Shown piece by piece: positions 17,150-26,212 of a stretch of 64,000 nt of DNA; position 1 is the stretch's first letter; each line of letters opens with the position of its first letter. The notes under the pieces are model-generated. The model ran no database searches, had not been told where the DNA came from, and worked only from the letters and a program-made list of their open reading frames with translations. Source of the DNA: Paraburkholderia sp. PREW-6R (GTDB lineage Bacteria; Pseudomonadota; Gammaproteobacteria; Burkholderiales; Burkholderiaceae); NCBI RefSeq assembly GCF_039621805.1, contig NZ_CP155075.1, forward strand, positions 992,001 to 1,056,000, given 5' to 3'. Made by a program: the position numbers and the translations under genes.

Positions 17150-17878
17150 TCACCAGGGAATCTGTGTCTGCTCGAAGTAGAACCGGCCCGATGGTCCGGC
17201 CGGGTCCTGTGTCGCGAGCCAGACGATGCCCGCGGCTGCCTGTTGCACCGTTCGGTAACCCGAGTGGTTGTTGAAATCAGTGGCGGTATAGCCTGGATCG
17301 ACGGCATCGACCTTGATACCGACTGCCGCCAGCTCTTTTGCAAAAGCTAGCGCAACCGCGTTGAGGGCCGACTTCGAACTGTTGTAGCCGAGGATGTTCA
17401 CGCCGTAGAACTGGTTGTCCGGGTCAGATAGCCAGCCGAGCGACCCGAGCCCGCTGCTCACCATCACGACAGTGCCTTGACCGGCAGATTTCAGCAACGG
17501 CACGAACGCCTGCGTCACGCGAATCGGGCCGAAAACGTTCGTCTGGTACACCGCCTGGATGCTGTCGACTGATTGCTGGCTAGGTGTCGTGTGCGGGCCG
17601 CCCGGAATGCCGGCGTTGTTGATCAGCACATCAAGTCGACCATCTTCGTCGCGTACACGCGCAGCAGCGGCACGTACGCTTTCATCCCGGGTTACGTCGA
17701 TAGGCAGTAGCCGAACGTTATGGCCTTCCGCGACCAAAGACTTCACCGCGGCTTCACCGCGTGCGGCATCACGGCAGCCAAGCCAGATCCCATATCCTAG
17801 TCGCGCCAGTTGTCGCGCCGTTTCCAGCCCAATGCCCTTGTTAGCGCCCGTAATCAAAGCAGTTTTACCGGTATTCAT
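17150..17878 (-). CDS. Short-chain dehydrogenase/reductase
   Basis: A classical SDR of 242 residues. ATG at 17878 gives MNTGKTALITGANKGIG, the normal cofactor-binding N-terminus (TGxxxGIG); the open frame continues much further upstream, but that part is antisense to the LysR gene. NNAG is near residue 89, the catalytic Ser lies in VVMVSSGLG and the Tyr-Lys pair in YNSSKSALN. Specificity is not readable; NADPH use is suggested by the basic residue in LGCRDAARG. It is transcribed divergently from a LysR regulator 87 bases away, with a symmetrical box between. Confidence 0.93.
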   Translation of the reverse strand: MNTGKTALITGANKGIGLETARQLARLGYGIWLGCRDAARGEAAVKSLVAEGHNVRLLPIDVTRDESVRAAAARVRDEDGRLDVLINNAGIPGGPHTTPSQQSVDSIQAVYQTNVFGPIRVTQAFVPLLKSAGQGTVVMVSSGLGSLGWLSDPDNQFYGVNILGYNSSKSALNAVALAFAKELAAVGIKVDAVDPGYTATDFNNHSGYRTVQQAAAGIVWLATQDPAGPSGRFYFEQTQIPW

Positions 17879-17929
17879 GTTTCGTCTTCCCGAATGAGTG
17901 TCGGGCCACTCTAATGTGTTCGGCTCAGT

Positions 17930-17943
17930 TTGATAATCATCAA
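17930..17943. promoter_or_regulatory. Candidate LysR operator between the SDR and LysR genes
   Basis: TTGAT (17930-17934) and ATCAA (17939-17943) form a symmetrical box around AATC in the 87-base divergent spacer. Position and shape suit a LysR-type recognition site for both genes. Confidence 0.55.
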
Positions 17944-17965
17944 GGAGTCGAATAGACTGATCGTC

Positions 17966-18925
17966 ATGCCGAACAATCATGACGATGACTCCAGCCTGGA
18001 GCTGCTGTCGGTCTTCCTCGCCGTGCTGGATGCCAGAGGTTTCCGCGCAGCGGCCCATCGGCTGCGCGTGTCTCCTTCGACAGTAAGCGAACGGATCGCG
18101 CAGCTTGAATCTCAGTTGGGTGTGCCGCTGTTGATCCGCACCACACGTAGCGTCATGCCGACTGAAACGGGCCGCGCACTCGCCACGCGTATTGCGCCGC
18201 TCATGGCGGAAACACGAGCCGCACTGCGTGATGCCGCCAGCTCGCACAGCGTCGTACGCGGGCTTCTGAAGCTCAACGTGACAGGCGCGGTGATGGTCGA
18301 TATCCTGCCGCCGATCATCGACCGCTTCATGGAAGCGCATCCGCAAGTTCGTGTTGAAATCATGGTGGATGACCGACTCGTCGATATCGTGGCAGCGGGT
18401 TGCGACGCCGGCATCCGATACGGCGAGCATTTGGCACAAGACACCATAGCCGTACCCATTGGACCGCGTTATCAGCGAATCGCATGGGCTGCTGCACCCG
18501 GGTATCTTGCCGCGCACGGCGCTCCCCGACACCCGAGCGACCTGCTGAATCACGAATGTATCCGGTTGCGTTTTTCGAGCGGTGCTCTCGTCGAATGGCT
18601 TTTCGAGCGTGGCGAGGAAACAGTCAGGGTCGATCCGCCTGGCCGGCTGATCGTCGGTGTGGACGGCGCTTCGGCAGCAATCGGATTCGCGCGCGACGGA
18701 CGCGGCGTCATCGGCACCTTCGAAAACTGGCTCACGCCTTATCTCGACAACGGCGAACTACAGCCTGTGTTGCATGACTGGTGGCGTGAATTCGAAGGGC
18801 CTCAACTGTACTTCTCGAGCAGATTGACGTCTGCGCCACTCAGGGCCTTCATCGAGCTGGTCAAGGAGGAACAGAACGCTACCCGAGTTTCGCTTGCGGC
18901 AGCGGACCCGGCGAGCGGTGCTTGA
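17966..18925 (+). CDS. LysR-family transcriptional regulator
   Basis: A LysR regulator of 319 residues with a short acidic head MPNNHDDDSS before the helix-turn-helix (LRVSPSTVSERIAQLESQLG, LLIRTTRSVMPTETG). The effector domain has WAAAPGYLAAHGAPRHPSDL and IRLRFSSGALVEWLFERG typical of the subgroup controlling neighbouring oxidoreductases. ATG at 17966 is used although AAGGAG lies 18 bases before it; a CTG at 17957 or TTG at 17930 in frame is better spaced or longer and cannot be excluded. It most likely regulates the divergent SDR gene and itself. Confidence 0.9.
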   Translation: MPNNHDDDSSLELLSVFLAVLDARGFRAAAHRLRVSPSTVSERIAQLESQLGVPLLIRTTRSVMPTETGRALATRIAPLMAETRAALRDAASSHSVVRGLLKLNVTGAVMVDILPPIIDRFMEAHPQVRVEIMVDDRLVDIVAAGCDAGIRYGEHLAQDTIAVPIGPRYQRIAWAAAPGYLAAHGAPRHPSDLLNHECIRLRFSSGALVEWLFERGEETVRVDPPGRLIVGVDGASAAIGFARDGRGVIGTFENWLTPYLDNGELQPVLHDWWREFEGPQLYFSSRLTSAPLRAFIELVKEEQNATRVSLAAADPASGA

Positions 18926-19047
18926 ACGGTTCATTGCACACACGAAGACTTCCGCCTCTTCCGTCAAGGGCCAGAATCGGGGGCGTTGTCTTTGGTGCGC
19001 GGACCGCGGTGTTCTGACTCCGTGCCGGCATCGGCATGATGGGGCGA

Positions 19048-21573
19048 TTAGCCTGATACCTGCTTGCCTGCGATTTGTAGCATGTCCTCCAGTTCCGCCA
19101 GGCTGACGGGCTTCGTCAAATGCACGTCGAAGCCGGCGGCATCGGTGCGAGCGCGATCTTCGGCCGTGCCCAGACCTGTCATTGCCGCGACCACCGCGCC
19201 TGGTTCGCGGATCGCAGCGCGAATCAACGGCAGCGCTTCGAAGCCCGTCAGTTTCGGCATCGACAGATCGAGCAGCACGAGACGTGGCTGCCAGCTTCGG
19301 GCGAGTTCTATTGCCGTTGCCCCGTCGTAGACGGCCCGCGCTTCATGACCGAGCACTTCGACGAGCGTGGCCATGCTGTCGGCTGAGTCCATGTTGTCGT
19401 CCACCACCAGTACGCGCAGATCTGCCGGCGAGCGCGCCAACGGCATGTTGTCGTGCGAGCCGGAATCGACGGCAACGCTGCCGCTTTCCGGCAACCACAC
19501 CGTGAACGTGCTGCCTTTTCCGCGACCTTCGCTATGCGCTTCAATGTGCCCGCCGTGCAGATCGACGATCGCACGCGCCAGCGTGAGTCCAATCCCAAGG
19601 CCGCTTTTGTCCGCCTGTTCCTCGGTCGGCGTTTCCTGCACGAACAGATTGAAGATCGCATCGATCGCATCGGGCTCGATGCCGCACCCCTCGTCATGGA
19701 TACGGATCGCGAACAATCGTCCGGAGCGAAACACTTGTAAGCCGATAGTCGCACCGTCCGGGCTGAATTTCGAGGCGTTATTCAGCAGGTTCTGGACGAC
19801 CTGCACCATGCGTGTGAGGTCGCCGCTGATGTGCATGGGCTCGTCAGGAACCGAGACCTCCAACGTCTGGCCGCGCGCTGACAGCAGCGGCGCGCTACCT
19901 TCCATGCTCAGTTGCACGACGGAGCGCAAGGCGACAGGCCTGGGCGAAATGTGCACCCGGCCGAGCGTCACGCGTCCGGCGTCGAGCAGATCGTCGACGA
20001 GACGGGTGAGGTGTGACAGTTGCCGGTCGATCAATTCGTGTTCGGGGACGACGACATCGCTGCGCGCCGATTTCAATTGCAACATGCTGACGGCATTGCG
20101 CAGCGGCGCAAGCGGGTTGCGCAGCTCGTGACCCAGCAAGCCGAGGAACTGGCTCATCCGCTGACTCGACGCTTCCAGCTCTTCCATGCGCCGGCGGCGC
20201 GACATGTCCCGTGTGACTTTGGCGAAGCCCTGCAACGTGCCGTTCGGATCATGCATTGCCGTGATCACGACATTGGCCCAGAAATTCGTGCCATTTTTGC
20301 GAACGCGCCACTCTTCGGTTTCGATGCGTCCTTCGCGCGCGGCCGATTCGAGGTCGTGTGCCGGTCTGCCCGACGCAACGTCTTCCGGCGTATAGAACAA
20401 CGAGTGCGGCTTGCCGAGCACTTCATCTGACTGATAGCCCATCACTTGCGTCGAGCCGGCGCTCCAGGTGGTAATGCGCCCTTGCGCATCGAGCATGCTG
20501 ATCGCGTAGTCGCGGATTGCTTCTACCAGCACACGAAAGCGCTTGTTGAGGTCACGCGCATGGAAGCGTTCTGTGATGTCGCGTATGAAATACGCAAACT
20601 CGGTATTGCCGTCATAACGGACCGCCCGCACGGAAAGCTCCGCCGGGAATTCGCTGCCGTCGTCGCGCGCGGCAATCAGTTCGATGCGAGCGCCGTGCGT
20701 CTGAAGCTCGGGCAAGCATCTGAATACGTCGAGGCGCGCATATTCGGCATGGCAACGTTCCGGGAACAGCGTGGCGAGCATGCGCTGTCCGGTTACTGCC
20801 TCGCGCGCGTAACCGAAGGTCTGGGTCGCCGATTCATTCCAGTCAATGATGATGCCATCGGCGTCCGTGCAGACGAACGCATCGTGCGTCGTATCCAGCA
20901 CGAGCCGGCGGCGCCGCAATGACGCGGCGAGTTTGACATCGGCGGCTTCGCGCAGACTGATCTCCGTGCGCAAGCGGGCAATCGTGATGGCGTTCTGTTC
21001 GATGAGCGTCTGGTTCTCCGCGAACACGCGCTGATGGGCCATGCCCGATGCGACGAGCGATGTGATCCGTTGAAGCGTTTCGATGTCTTCCACGGAAAAT
21101 GCGTCGATTCTTCCGGCCATCAGCTTGATGACGCCGGCGACTTCCTGCTGGTAAGCGAGCGGCGCAACGATCATCGATGCAGCGCCGACGCGCTCGCATG
21201 CCTGCGCGTCGACGCGTGGGTCGTCGCGTGTGTCGCGGGCGTAAAGCAGCTGGTTTCTCGTCGAGCATAGTCCGGACAGGCTGCCTTTCTGCTTCAGGCG
21301 CAATCCCACGTGATGCGCAATCGATCCGCTGCATGCGCGGTAAACCATATCGTCGCCGTCTACCCATTCCACGACCGACGCATGCGCGGAAGGCACGAGA
21401 TCGAGTAACGCGTCGGTGACGACATTGAAAAACCTGTCGAGGTCCAGCTTGGCGGCCGCAATGCGCGAGTGCGCATCGATGAGTTTCGCAAGTCGCGCGT
21501 TGGTCGATCGCTCGTGCGCGAGCTGCGCGGCCATATCCGAGTCTGCGTGCGGATCCTGACTTGCATTATTCAT
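19048..21573 (-). CDS. Hybrid sensor histidine kinase: GAF-PAS-PAS-HisKA-HATPase-receiver
   Basis: A cytoplasmic hybrid kinase of 841 residues without membrane spans. A GAF-like domain lies at about 45-180, PAS domains at about 220-335 and 345-465, the phospho-acceptor His482 in GLLGHELRNPLAPLRNAV, the ATPase domain at about 570-690 (NLLNNASKFSPDG, DEGCGIEPD, GLGIGLTLARAIVDLHGG) and a C-terminal receiver from about 718 with VLVVDDNMDSAD, Asp769 in VLLDLSMPKLTG and the Lys of HLTKPVSL. No separate response regulator gene is nearby, so the output partner is elsewhere. The soluble architecture suggests sensing of an internal cue such as redox state or a metabolite. Confidence 0.95.
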   Translation of the reverse strand: MNNASQDPHADSDMAAQLAHERSTNARLAKLIDAHSRIAAAKLDLDRFFNVVTDALLDLVPSAHASVVEWVDGDDMVYRACSGSIAHHVGLRLKQKGSLSGLCSTRNQLLYARDTRDDPRVDAQACERVGAASMIVAPLAYQQEVAGVIKLMAGRIDAFSVEDIETLQRITSLVASGMAHQRVFAENQTLIEQNAITIARLRTEISLREAADVKLAASLRRRRLVLDTTHDAFVCTDADGIIIDWNESATQTFGYAREAVTGQRMLATLFPERCHAEYARLDVFRCLPELQTHGARIELIAARDDGSEFPAELSVRAVRYDGNTEFAYFIRDITERFHARDLNKRFRVLVEAIRDYAISMLDAQGRITTWSAGSTQVMGYQSDEVLGKPHSLFYTPEDVASGRPAHDLESAAREGRIETEEWRVRKNGTNFWANVVITAMHDPNGTLQGFAKVTRDMSRRRRMEELEASSQRMSQFLGLLGHELRNPLAPLRNAVSMLQLKSARSDVVVPEHELIDRQLSHLTRLVDDLLDAGRVTLGRVHISPRPVALRSVVQLSMEGSAPLLSARGQTLEVSVPDEPMHISGDLTRMVQVVQNLLNNASKFSPDGATIGLQVFRSGRLFAIRIHDEGCGIEPDAIDAIFNLFVQETPTEEQADKSGLGIGLTLARAIVDLHGGHIEAHSEGRGKGSTFTVWLPESGSVAVDSGSHDNMPLARSPADLRVLVVDDNMDSADSMATLVEVLGHEARAVYDGATAIELARSWQPRLVLLDLSMPKLTGFEALPLIRAAIREPGAVVAAMTGLGTAEDRARTDAAGFDVHLTKPVSLAELEDMLQIAGKQVSG

Positions 21574-22069
21574 CGTTCATAGCTCCGTGCGAGCCGTAGT
21601 TGCGGTATTCAACCAGTCAGCAAAGAATGGTGTTCATGCATGCTGCATAACATCGCAGGATGCGCTTCGGGACCTTTATACACAGTAATGGATAAAAAAC
21701 GTATGAGGAACGCTGCGAATATGCGGCATCGGTCCGGAGTGTGTTTAGGGTGCAACAAGGACGAGGGACGTTGAGGAAGAAACGCGGAGATCAGAGCCGG
21801 CCCGCTTGCTCAGGGCGTCGATCATGGAAGGCTATTCAGACACGCCGACCTGCTGCCCGAGCACGCGAATGAGCGGTCGCGCGGGTCGATGTCAACGCGA
21901 AAGCGGCCGACCGTCCGATCCCCAAGCGGCTGCCAGCGGTGCATGGTTGCGAAGCTGTCGTCCGTCGCATGCTCCGGTTTTGACACGTGGCATTCTCAAT
22001 GCGTTACGTGTCATCGCCGATCGATCGCTGAGCTTCTGGCGACGGACTGAACAAAGGATCGCCTCGCAC
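21574..22069. other. Spacer upstream of the kinase gene
   Basis: About 500 bases without a supported gene. The part nearest the kinase (21600-21780) is AT-richer and should hold its promoter; I cannot assign the boxes with confidence. Confidence 0.5.
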
Positions 22070-23479
22070 TTAGATATGCGGATGCCTGTCGCGCACAGGA
22101 CTGACCGATTCAAGTAGCGACGCTACGTGAAGAATGGTTGACTCAGCCTGCCAGCTGCCGACAATCTGCACATTGATCGGCAGGCCCTCCTTACTCGTGC
22201 CGAAACGCATCGAGATGCCCGGCAAGCCCGTGACGTTCAACGGCACAGTGGCGCCCTGAAGATAGGTGGCATCCACGGTGTGGCCGTTGATCGAGAACGT
22301 GTTCACGCCGTGCTTGTGAGCCGGGATTGGAAGCACATGCGTCATCAACGCGTCGTACTTGCGGAAGTATTCGGCGTATCCATCCCGCAGGCGTTCGGCA
22401 GCCTGCTCAGCATCGATATAGTCCTTCATCGAAGTATCGGGCAGCGCGAGCATTGTCCTTGCCATCTTGTAGAGTTCGTCCCGACTCCGCCCCGCTGTTG
22501 CCTCCGCGAACGCCGGCTTCATTTCCATGACGTGCAGGCGGTTGAAGACATCGAGAGCGAAGTCTCGTTCCAGCGCAGGAATGCGCACCGGCTCGACGAC
22601 AATGCCTAAGCTTCCAAGCGCCTGCGCCGCTGCCTCGACGGTGGCGGCAACTTCCGGGTCGACGGGTCCGAAGCCGGGCCCCACCATCCAGCCCACCCGC
22701 AGCGGACGGTCCGCGGAGTGACGCACCCCCGCATCGAACGCGACGGTACTGCTTGCAAAAGCGTCATGCCCATCGGGGCCGGACAGTTCCGAGAATGCGA
22801 GTGCCAGGTCGCGGATGCTGCGAGCCATCGGACCGACGTGCCAGAAGCGGCGGGGAGCGCGCGGCCAGATTCCGGTCATCGGCACGCGTCCGTGAGTCGC
22901 CTTCAGTGAGACGATGCCTGTCTGGGCAGCGGGCCCGCGCACGGAGATCGCCAGGTCGGTACCGAGCCCCAATGGCGACATGCCCGCGGCGATCGCCGCC
23001 GATTCGCCGCCGCTCGAGCCGCCCGGCGTGCGTTCCAGGTCCCACGGATTATTCGATCGACCACTAAGCAGGTTGTCGCTCTCGATCCAGTACGAAAATT
23101 CGGGCAGGTTTGTTTTTGCAAGAAGGATGCCGCCCGCGTTTTTCAATCGCGCAACACTGGTCGCATCAGCGTCGGGAGTACGTCCTTTGAAGATGGGCGA
23201 ACCACGCTGGGTCGCCACGCCGGCCGTGTCGATCGAATCCTTGGCGGTAAAAGGCACACCGTGCAGCGGCCCCAAAGGCTGACCCGACAACACGGCCGCT
23301 TCGGCTGCCCTCGCGGCTTCAAGGGCATCGTGCGCAACCGTGACAATGGCGTTGACTCGCGGATCCACAGCGTCGATGCGATCCAGGTGCGCCTGGACGA
23401 CCTCAACCGGCGACACTTCGCGGGTGCGGATGAGCTCTGCGAGTCGGGTCGCGTCGAGATAGAACAGTTCGGGGGTCAT
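22070..23479 (-). CDS. Amidase (amidase-signature family)
   Basis: An amide hydrolase of 469 residues of the amidase-signature family. The catalytic triad is visible as Lys in PFTAKDSIDTAG (about residue 79), the cis-Ser in TPGGSSGGESAA and the nucleophile Ser in TDLAISVRGPAAQTG. The C-terminal part GLPGISMRFGTSKEGLPINVQIVG is also typical. Substrate range in this family is wide (acyl amides, glutamyl-tRNA, carbamates), and no gatB/gatC-like neighbour is present, so a catabolic or detoxifying amidase is likely. It is divergent from a TetR gene, with two strong inverted repeats between, so it is probably repressed by that protein. Confidence 0.93.
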   Translation of the reverse strand: MTPELFYLDATRLAELIRTREVSPVEVVQAHLDRIDAVDPRVNAIVTVAHDALEAARAAEAAVLSGQPLGPLHGVPFTAKDSIDTAGVATQRGSPIFKGRTPDADATSVARLKNAGGILLAKTNLPEFSYWIESDNLLSGRSNNPWDLERTPGGSSGGESAAIAAGMSPLGLGTDLAISVRGPAAQTGIVSLKATHGRVPMTGIWPRAPRRFWHVGPMARSIRDLALAFSELSGPDGHDAFASSTVAFDAGVRHSADRPLRVGWMVGPGFGPVDPEVAATVEAAAQALGSLGIVVEPVRIPALERDFALDVFNRLHVMEMKPAFAEATAGRSRDELYKMARTMLALPDTSMKDYIDAEQAAERLRDGYAEYFRKYDALMTHVLPIPAHKHGVNTFSINGHTVDATYLQGATVPLNVTGLPGISMRFGTSKEGLPINVQIVGSWQAESTILHVASLLESVSPVRDRHPHI

Positions 23480-23523
23480 GCGTGGCTCCTTGGCGGGTGA
23501 CGAAAATCAATAAATCGAAGACT

Positions 23524-23541
23524 ACCTAACATTCGGTAGGT
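23524..23541. promoter_or_regulatory. TetR operator, amidase-proximal copy
   Basis: ACCTAACATTCGGTAGGT has outer arms ACCTA/TAGGT and matches the more perfect copy at 23588-23605 at most positions. It lies 44 bases upstream of the amidase start. Confidence 0.7.
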
Positions 23542-23586
23542 TCCGGACTCCAAAAAATGCCGCGATCTGAATGCGGCGTTTTCATC

Positions 23587-23606
23587 TACCTAACGTTTGT
23601 TAGGTA
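23587..23606. promoter_or_regulatory. TetR operator, regulator-proximal copy
   Basis: TACCTAAC and GTTAGGTA are perfect eight-base arms around GTTT. The site lies 52 bases upstream of the TetR start, and its centre is 64 bases from that of the other copy, so the two could repress both divergent genes. Confidence 0.75.
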
Positions 23607-23658
23607 TCACTTTAGGCGGTACAATTCACACCGTCAATAAATTTTTTAGGAGTGTGTC

Positions 23659-24234
23659 GTGCCCACGGAAGCCGTCGTTAGCTCAGGGGACCGGATTGTC
23701 GCGGCTGCCACGAGAATGGCGCAGGCGCACGGCTATTCCGGGCTCAACATTCGGGAACTCGCGCAAGAGGTCGGCATCAAGGCCGCCAGCATTTACCATC
23801 ATTTCGCGAGCAAAGCGGACCTCGCGGCAGCGGTCGCGCGACGCTACTACGAGGATTCGGCTTTTGCGCTGGAAGCACTCTCGACGGCGTCGGGCGATCC
23901 GCTGGTCAGCTTGCGTCGGTATCCGGAAACGTTCCGTCGGTCTCTGGAGTGCGACAACCGCATGTGCCTGAGCAGTTTCATGGCCGCGGAATATGACGAT
24001 CTGCCTGATGCGGTCAAAAAGGAAGTGCAGACCTTCGCGGACGTCAACGTGGCCTGGCTCCGCAAGTCTCTGGAGGCGTCGGGTGTCGTCACCGCCGAGG
24101 CAAGCCATGAGCGCGCATGCGCGATCTATGCGGCAGTAGCCGGCGCTCAACTGATGGCGCGCGGGCGGGCTGACATTGCGTTGTTCGACAGCTTGATGAA
24201 TAGCTACCGGGCGGTCGGCTTGTTGCCGGGCTAG
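23659..24234 (+). CDS. TetR/AcrR-family transcriptional regulator
   Basis: A TetR-type repressor of 191 residues, starting at a GTG with TAGGAG six bases upstream. The N-terminal helix-turn-helix (about residues 12-58) reads GYSGLNIRELAQEVGIKAASIYHHFASKADL, close to the family consensus. The helical C-terminal part should bind the inducer; it has a Cys-bearing SLECDNRMCLSSF stretch near residue 97. The gene is divergent from the amidase across a 179-base region holding two matching operators, which makes it the probable local repressor. Confidence 0.93.
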   Translation: MPTEAVVSSGDRIVAAATRMAQAHGYSGLNIRELAQEVGIKAASIYHHFASKADLAAAVARRYYEDSAFALEALSTASGDPLVSLRRYPETFRRSLECDNRMCLSSFMAAEYDDLPDAVKKEVQTFADVNVAWLRKSLEASGVVTAEASHERACAIYAAVAGAQLMARGRADIALFDSLMNSYRAVGLLPG

Positions 24235-24396
24235 GAAAAGTTTCAATAACCGGAGTCGTCGGTGCCCGCTTGCCGGCGATCCGGCGGCGCCTGCGCGGCC
24301 CCGTCTTCTGTAGTAGACGTGAGCCGCCCTTCGCATCATTTGCGCCAACATGCCCGTCTACCATCAGGTGCGACAACACCGTGGCCAGTTGCGTGG

Positions 24397-25251
24397 TCAG
24401 GCTGGCAACGCTGCCTTGATAGCGTCGGAGAAATGGGTGGTGCTCCTGCCCAGAAGCCTGGACAGATCGCGAGAGGAACTGTCGAGTTCTCCTTTTGCCG
24501 ACTTTACGTCTGCATCGACAACGACATCGACGATCATTTTCGGCAGACCGATGGCTAGCAACATCGCCTCGTATTCTTCGGGTGGCAGGTTTTTGTACGC
24601 AATGGTCCGTCCGACTTGCCTGGAGACTTCGTCGGCAAACTCCGGCATCGCGAAAGGGTGGTCTCCCGCAAGCTCGTACGTCTTGTTGACATGGCCCGGT
24701 TGCGTGAGAACTTTGACAGCGGCCTCCGCGTAGTCGGCTCGCGACGCCGCCGCGAAGCGCCCGTTGCTCGCGCTACCGACAATCGCGCCATTTGTCAGCG
24801 CCGGAGCCAGCGCGTCGGTCATGTTCTCCAGGTACCAGCCGTTGCGTAATAACACAAAGTCCAAACCGGAAGCCGTTAGGTAGGCTTCCGTTGCCTTATG
24901 CTCAGCCGCGAGTATCAGCGTGGAGGTGTCGGCGCGGAGCATGCTCGTGTAGGCCACGAGCTTCACGCCAGCCTTCTTTGCCGCGTCAATGACGGACTTG
25001 TGTTGCCCAAACCGCTGGCCTGGCACGACGGCCGAAATCAGTAGAACCTGCTCCACACCCGTGAATGCGTTGATCAACGTCTGCGGGTCGTCGTAATCGG
25101 CCTTGCGGACCTGGACGCCGAGCGCGCGCAGTCCCTCGGCCTTTCCCGGATCACGTACTGCCGCAACAATCTGCGTGGCCGGGACGCGCTTGATGAGGCC
25201 TTCCATGACAAGCGTACCGAGCTTTCCATTCGCGCCAGTAACGGCAATCAT
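24397..25251 (-). CDS. NAD(P)H:quinone oxidoreductase QorB-like (NmrA/atypical SDR)
   Basis: A 284-residue NmrA-like atypical SDR. The N-terminus MIAVTGANGKLGTLV is the dinucleotide motif GxxGxxG; VRKADYDDPQTLINAFTGVEQVLLIS and FVLLRNGWYLEN are hallmarks of the QorB/YtfG group, which reduces quinones with NADPH. It is transcribed divergently from an HxlR regulator, the same arrangement as ytfG/ytfH in enterobacteria and in many other proteobacteria. Two short inverted repeats lie between them. The likely role is detoxification of quinones or electrophiles induced through the HxlR protein. Confidence 0.9.
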   Translation of the reverse strand: MIAVTGANGKLGTLVMEGLIKRVPATQIVAAVRDPGKAEGLRALGVQVRKADYDDPQTLINAFTGVEQVLLISAVVPGQRFGQHKSVIDAAKKAGVKLVAYTSMLRADTSTLILAAEHKATEAYLTASGLDFVLLRNGWYLENMTDALAPALTNGAIVGSASNGRFAAASRADYAEAAVKVLTQPGHVNKTYELAGDHPFAMPEFADEVSRQVGRTIAYKNLPPEEYEAMLLAIGLPKMIVDVVVDADVKSAKGELDSSSRDLSRLLGRSTTHFSDAIKAALPA

Positions 25252-25406
25252 CCTGCTTCTCCTATCTGGAAAAAATGAGATACCTCTCCGCTCGCGTGAC
25301 GGGCGCGACGGCTCATCCCGGCATCGAAGGACTTCAGATCCTTGTCAGTGCGAAGCGTCGGCTCGCCGCCATCGCCAGTCGGGAAAGGTGTGAATCGCAG
25401 CGAGAT

Positions 25407-25441
25407 AGTATCTCCTCTATACTTAGTGTCAATTAGGCACT
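25407..25441. promoter_or_regulatory. Two adjacent inverted repeats, candidate HxlR operators
   Basis: AGTAT-N7-ATACT (25407-25423) is followed at once by the imperfect palindrome AGTGTCAATTAGGCACT (25425-25441). Both lie 34-68 bases upstream of the hxlR-type start, in the divergent spacer. Confidence 0.55.
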
Positions 25442-25474
25442 TCGGTGTAACCAGGTAGCATTGAGGAAACTGCC

Positions 25475-25870
25475 ATGAGCAAAACTTCAACCGGGGCATT
25501 GCCTCCCACCGTGTGTCCCAGCCGGGTGATGCTCGACCAGATAGCAGACAAGTGGTCGATGCTGATTCTCGCGTCGCTGCGCGATGGACCGTTGCGGTTC
25601 AACGCGATCAGGCGTCGTATCGACGGAATCACACAGAAAGCGCTTACACAATGTTTGCGCCGTCTGGAGCGAAACGGCATTGTGGACCGGCGCGTCATAA
25701 CGAGCTCCCCGATATCCGTCGAATACCGGATCACCGCGCTTGGCCGGTCGCTGGATCATCCCTTTCAGGCGTTGTACCTCTGGACGCTGGACAATCTCGC
25801 AGAGGTCGAGGCCGCAAGAGCGCGCTATGACGCGCGGGTTGCGTCCCAGGAAGATGACATCGTCGACTAG
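25475..25870 (+). CDS. HxlR-family transcriptional regulator
   Basis: A 131-residue MarR-like winged-helix protein of the HxlR family. The conserved Cys near the N-terminus (TVCPSRVMLDQIADKWSMLIL, Cys14) is the redox- or electrophile-sensing residue described in several members; GPLRFNAIRRRIDGITQKALTQCLRRLERNGIV is the DNA-binding block. It is divergent from the QorB-like gene and probably represses it until the cysteine is modified by quinones or similar compounds. That sensing mechanism is inferred from the family. Confidence 0.93.
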   Translation: MSKTSTGALPPTVCPSRVMLDQIADKWSMLILASLRDGPLRFNAIRRRIDGITQKALTQCLRRLERNGIVDRRVITSSPISVEYRITALGRSLDHPFQALYLWTLDNLAEVEAARARYDARVASQEDDIVD

Positions 25871-26212
25871 CTTTTTCCATACTGCGACGCCTGTGCAGCC
25901 GACGCGCCGCCGGCCGTGGCGGTAGCTGCCAACGATGTCGGGAAAGAAGGACTACTTGGCGAATCTGCTCTGGTATGAGCAGACACAGTGCGCACTCTGC
26001 GCAAAAGAAAAGTGAGCGTTTGCGCATACCCAGCGTCAAGCATGTTTCCATTCGCTTTTCTTCGGCTGCCGAGCACGATGGTGCCAAACGGAACATTGAG
26101 TTAATCGACGTTTAGGTTACCGAAATTGCTGTACTCAAGCATTTGCAGCGAGCTTGGAAGTGAAGCGGACGCGTTAGTCAGGGTATGCAGCAGCGTCGTT
26201 AGAAACAGATGA
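25871..26212. other. Spacer between the HxlR gene and a hydrolase remnant
   Basis: About 340 bases with no supported gene. It contains TTTAGGTTACCGAAA (26111-26125), an imperfect relative of the palindrome at 849-869. No N-terminal half of the downstream hydrolase is detectable here. Confidence 0.45.

Noticed and set aside
17879..18553. Long minus-strand frame continuing the SDR gene to 467 codons
   Set aside because: It is antisense to the LysR gene; the SDR cofactor motif sits right after the ATG at 17878, and GC-rich DNA often keeps this antisense phase open.
23558..23586. Possible hairpin GCCGC/GCGGC followed by TTTT between the two TetR operators
   Set aside because: The stem is only five bases and it lies in a divergent promoter region, where a terminator makes little sense.
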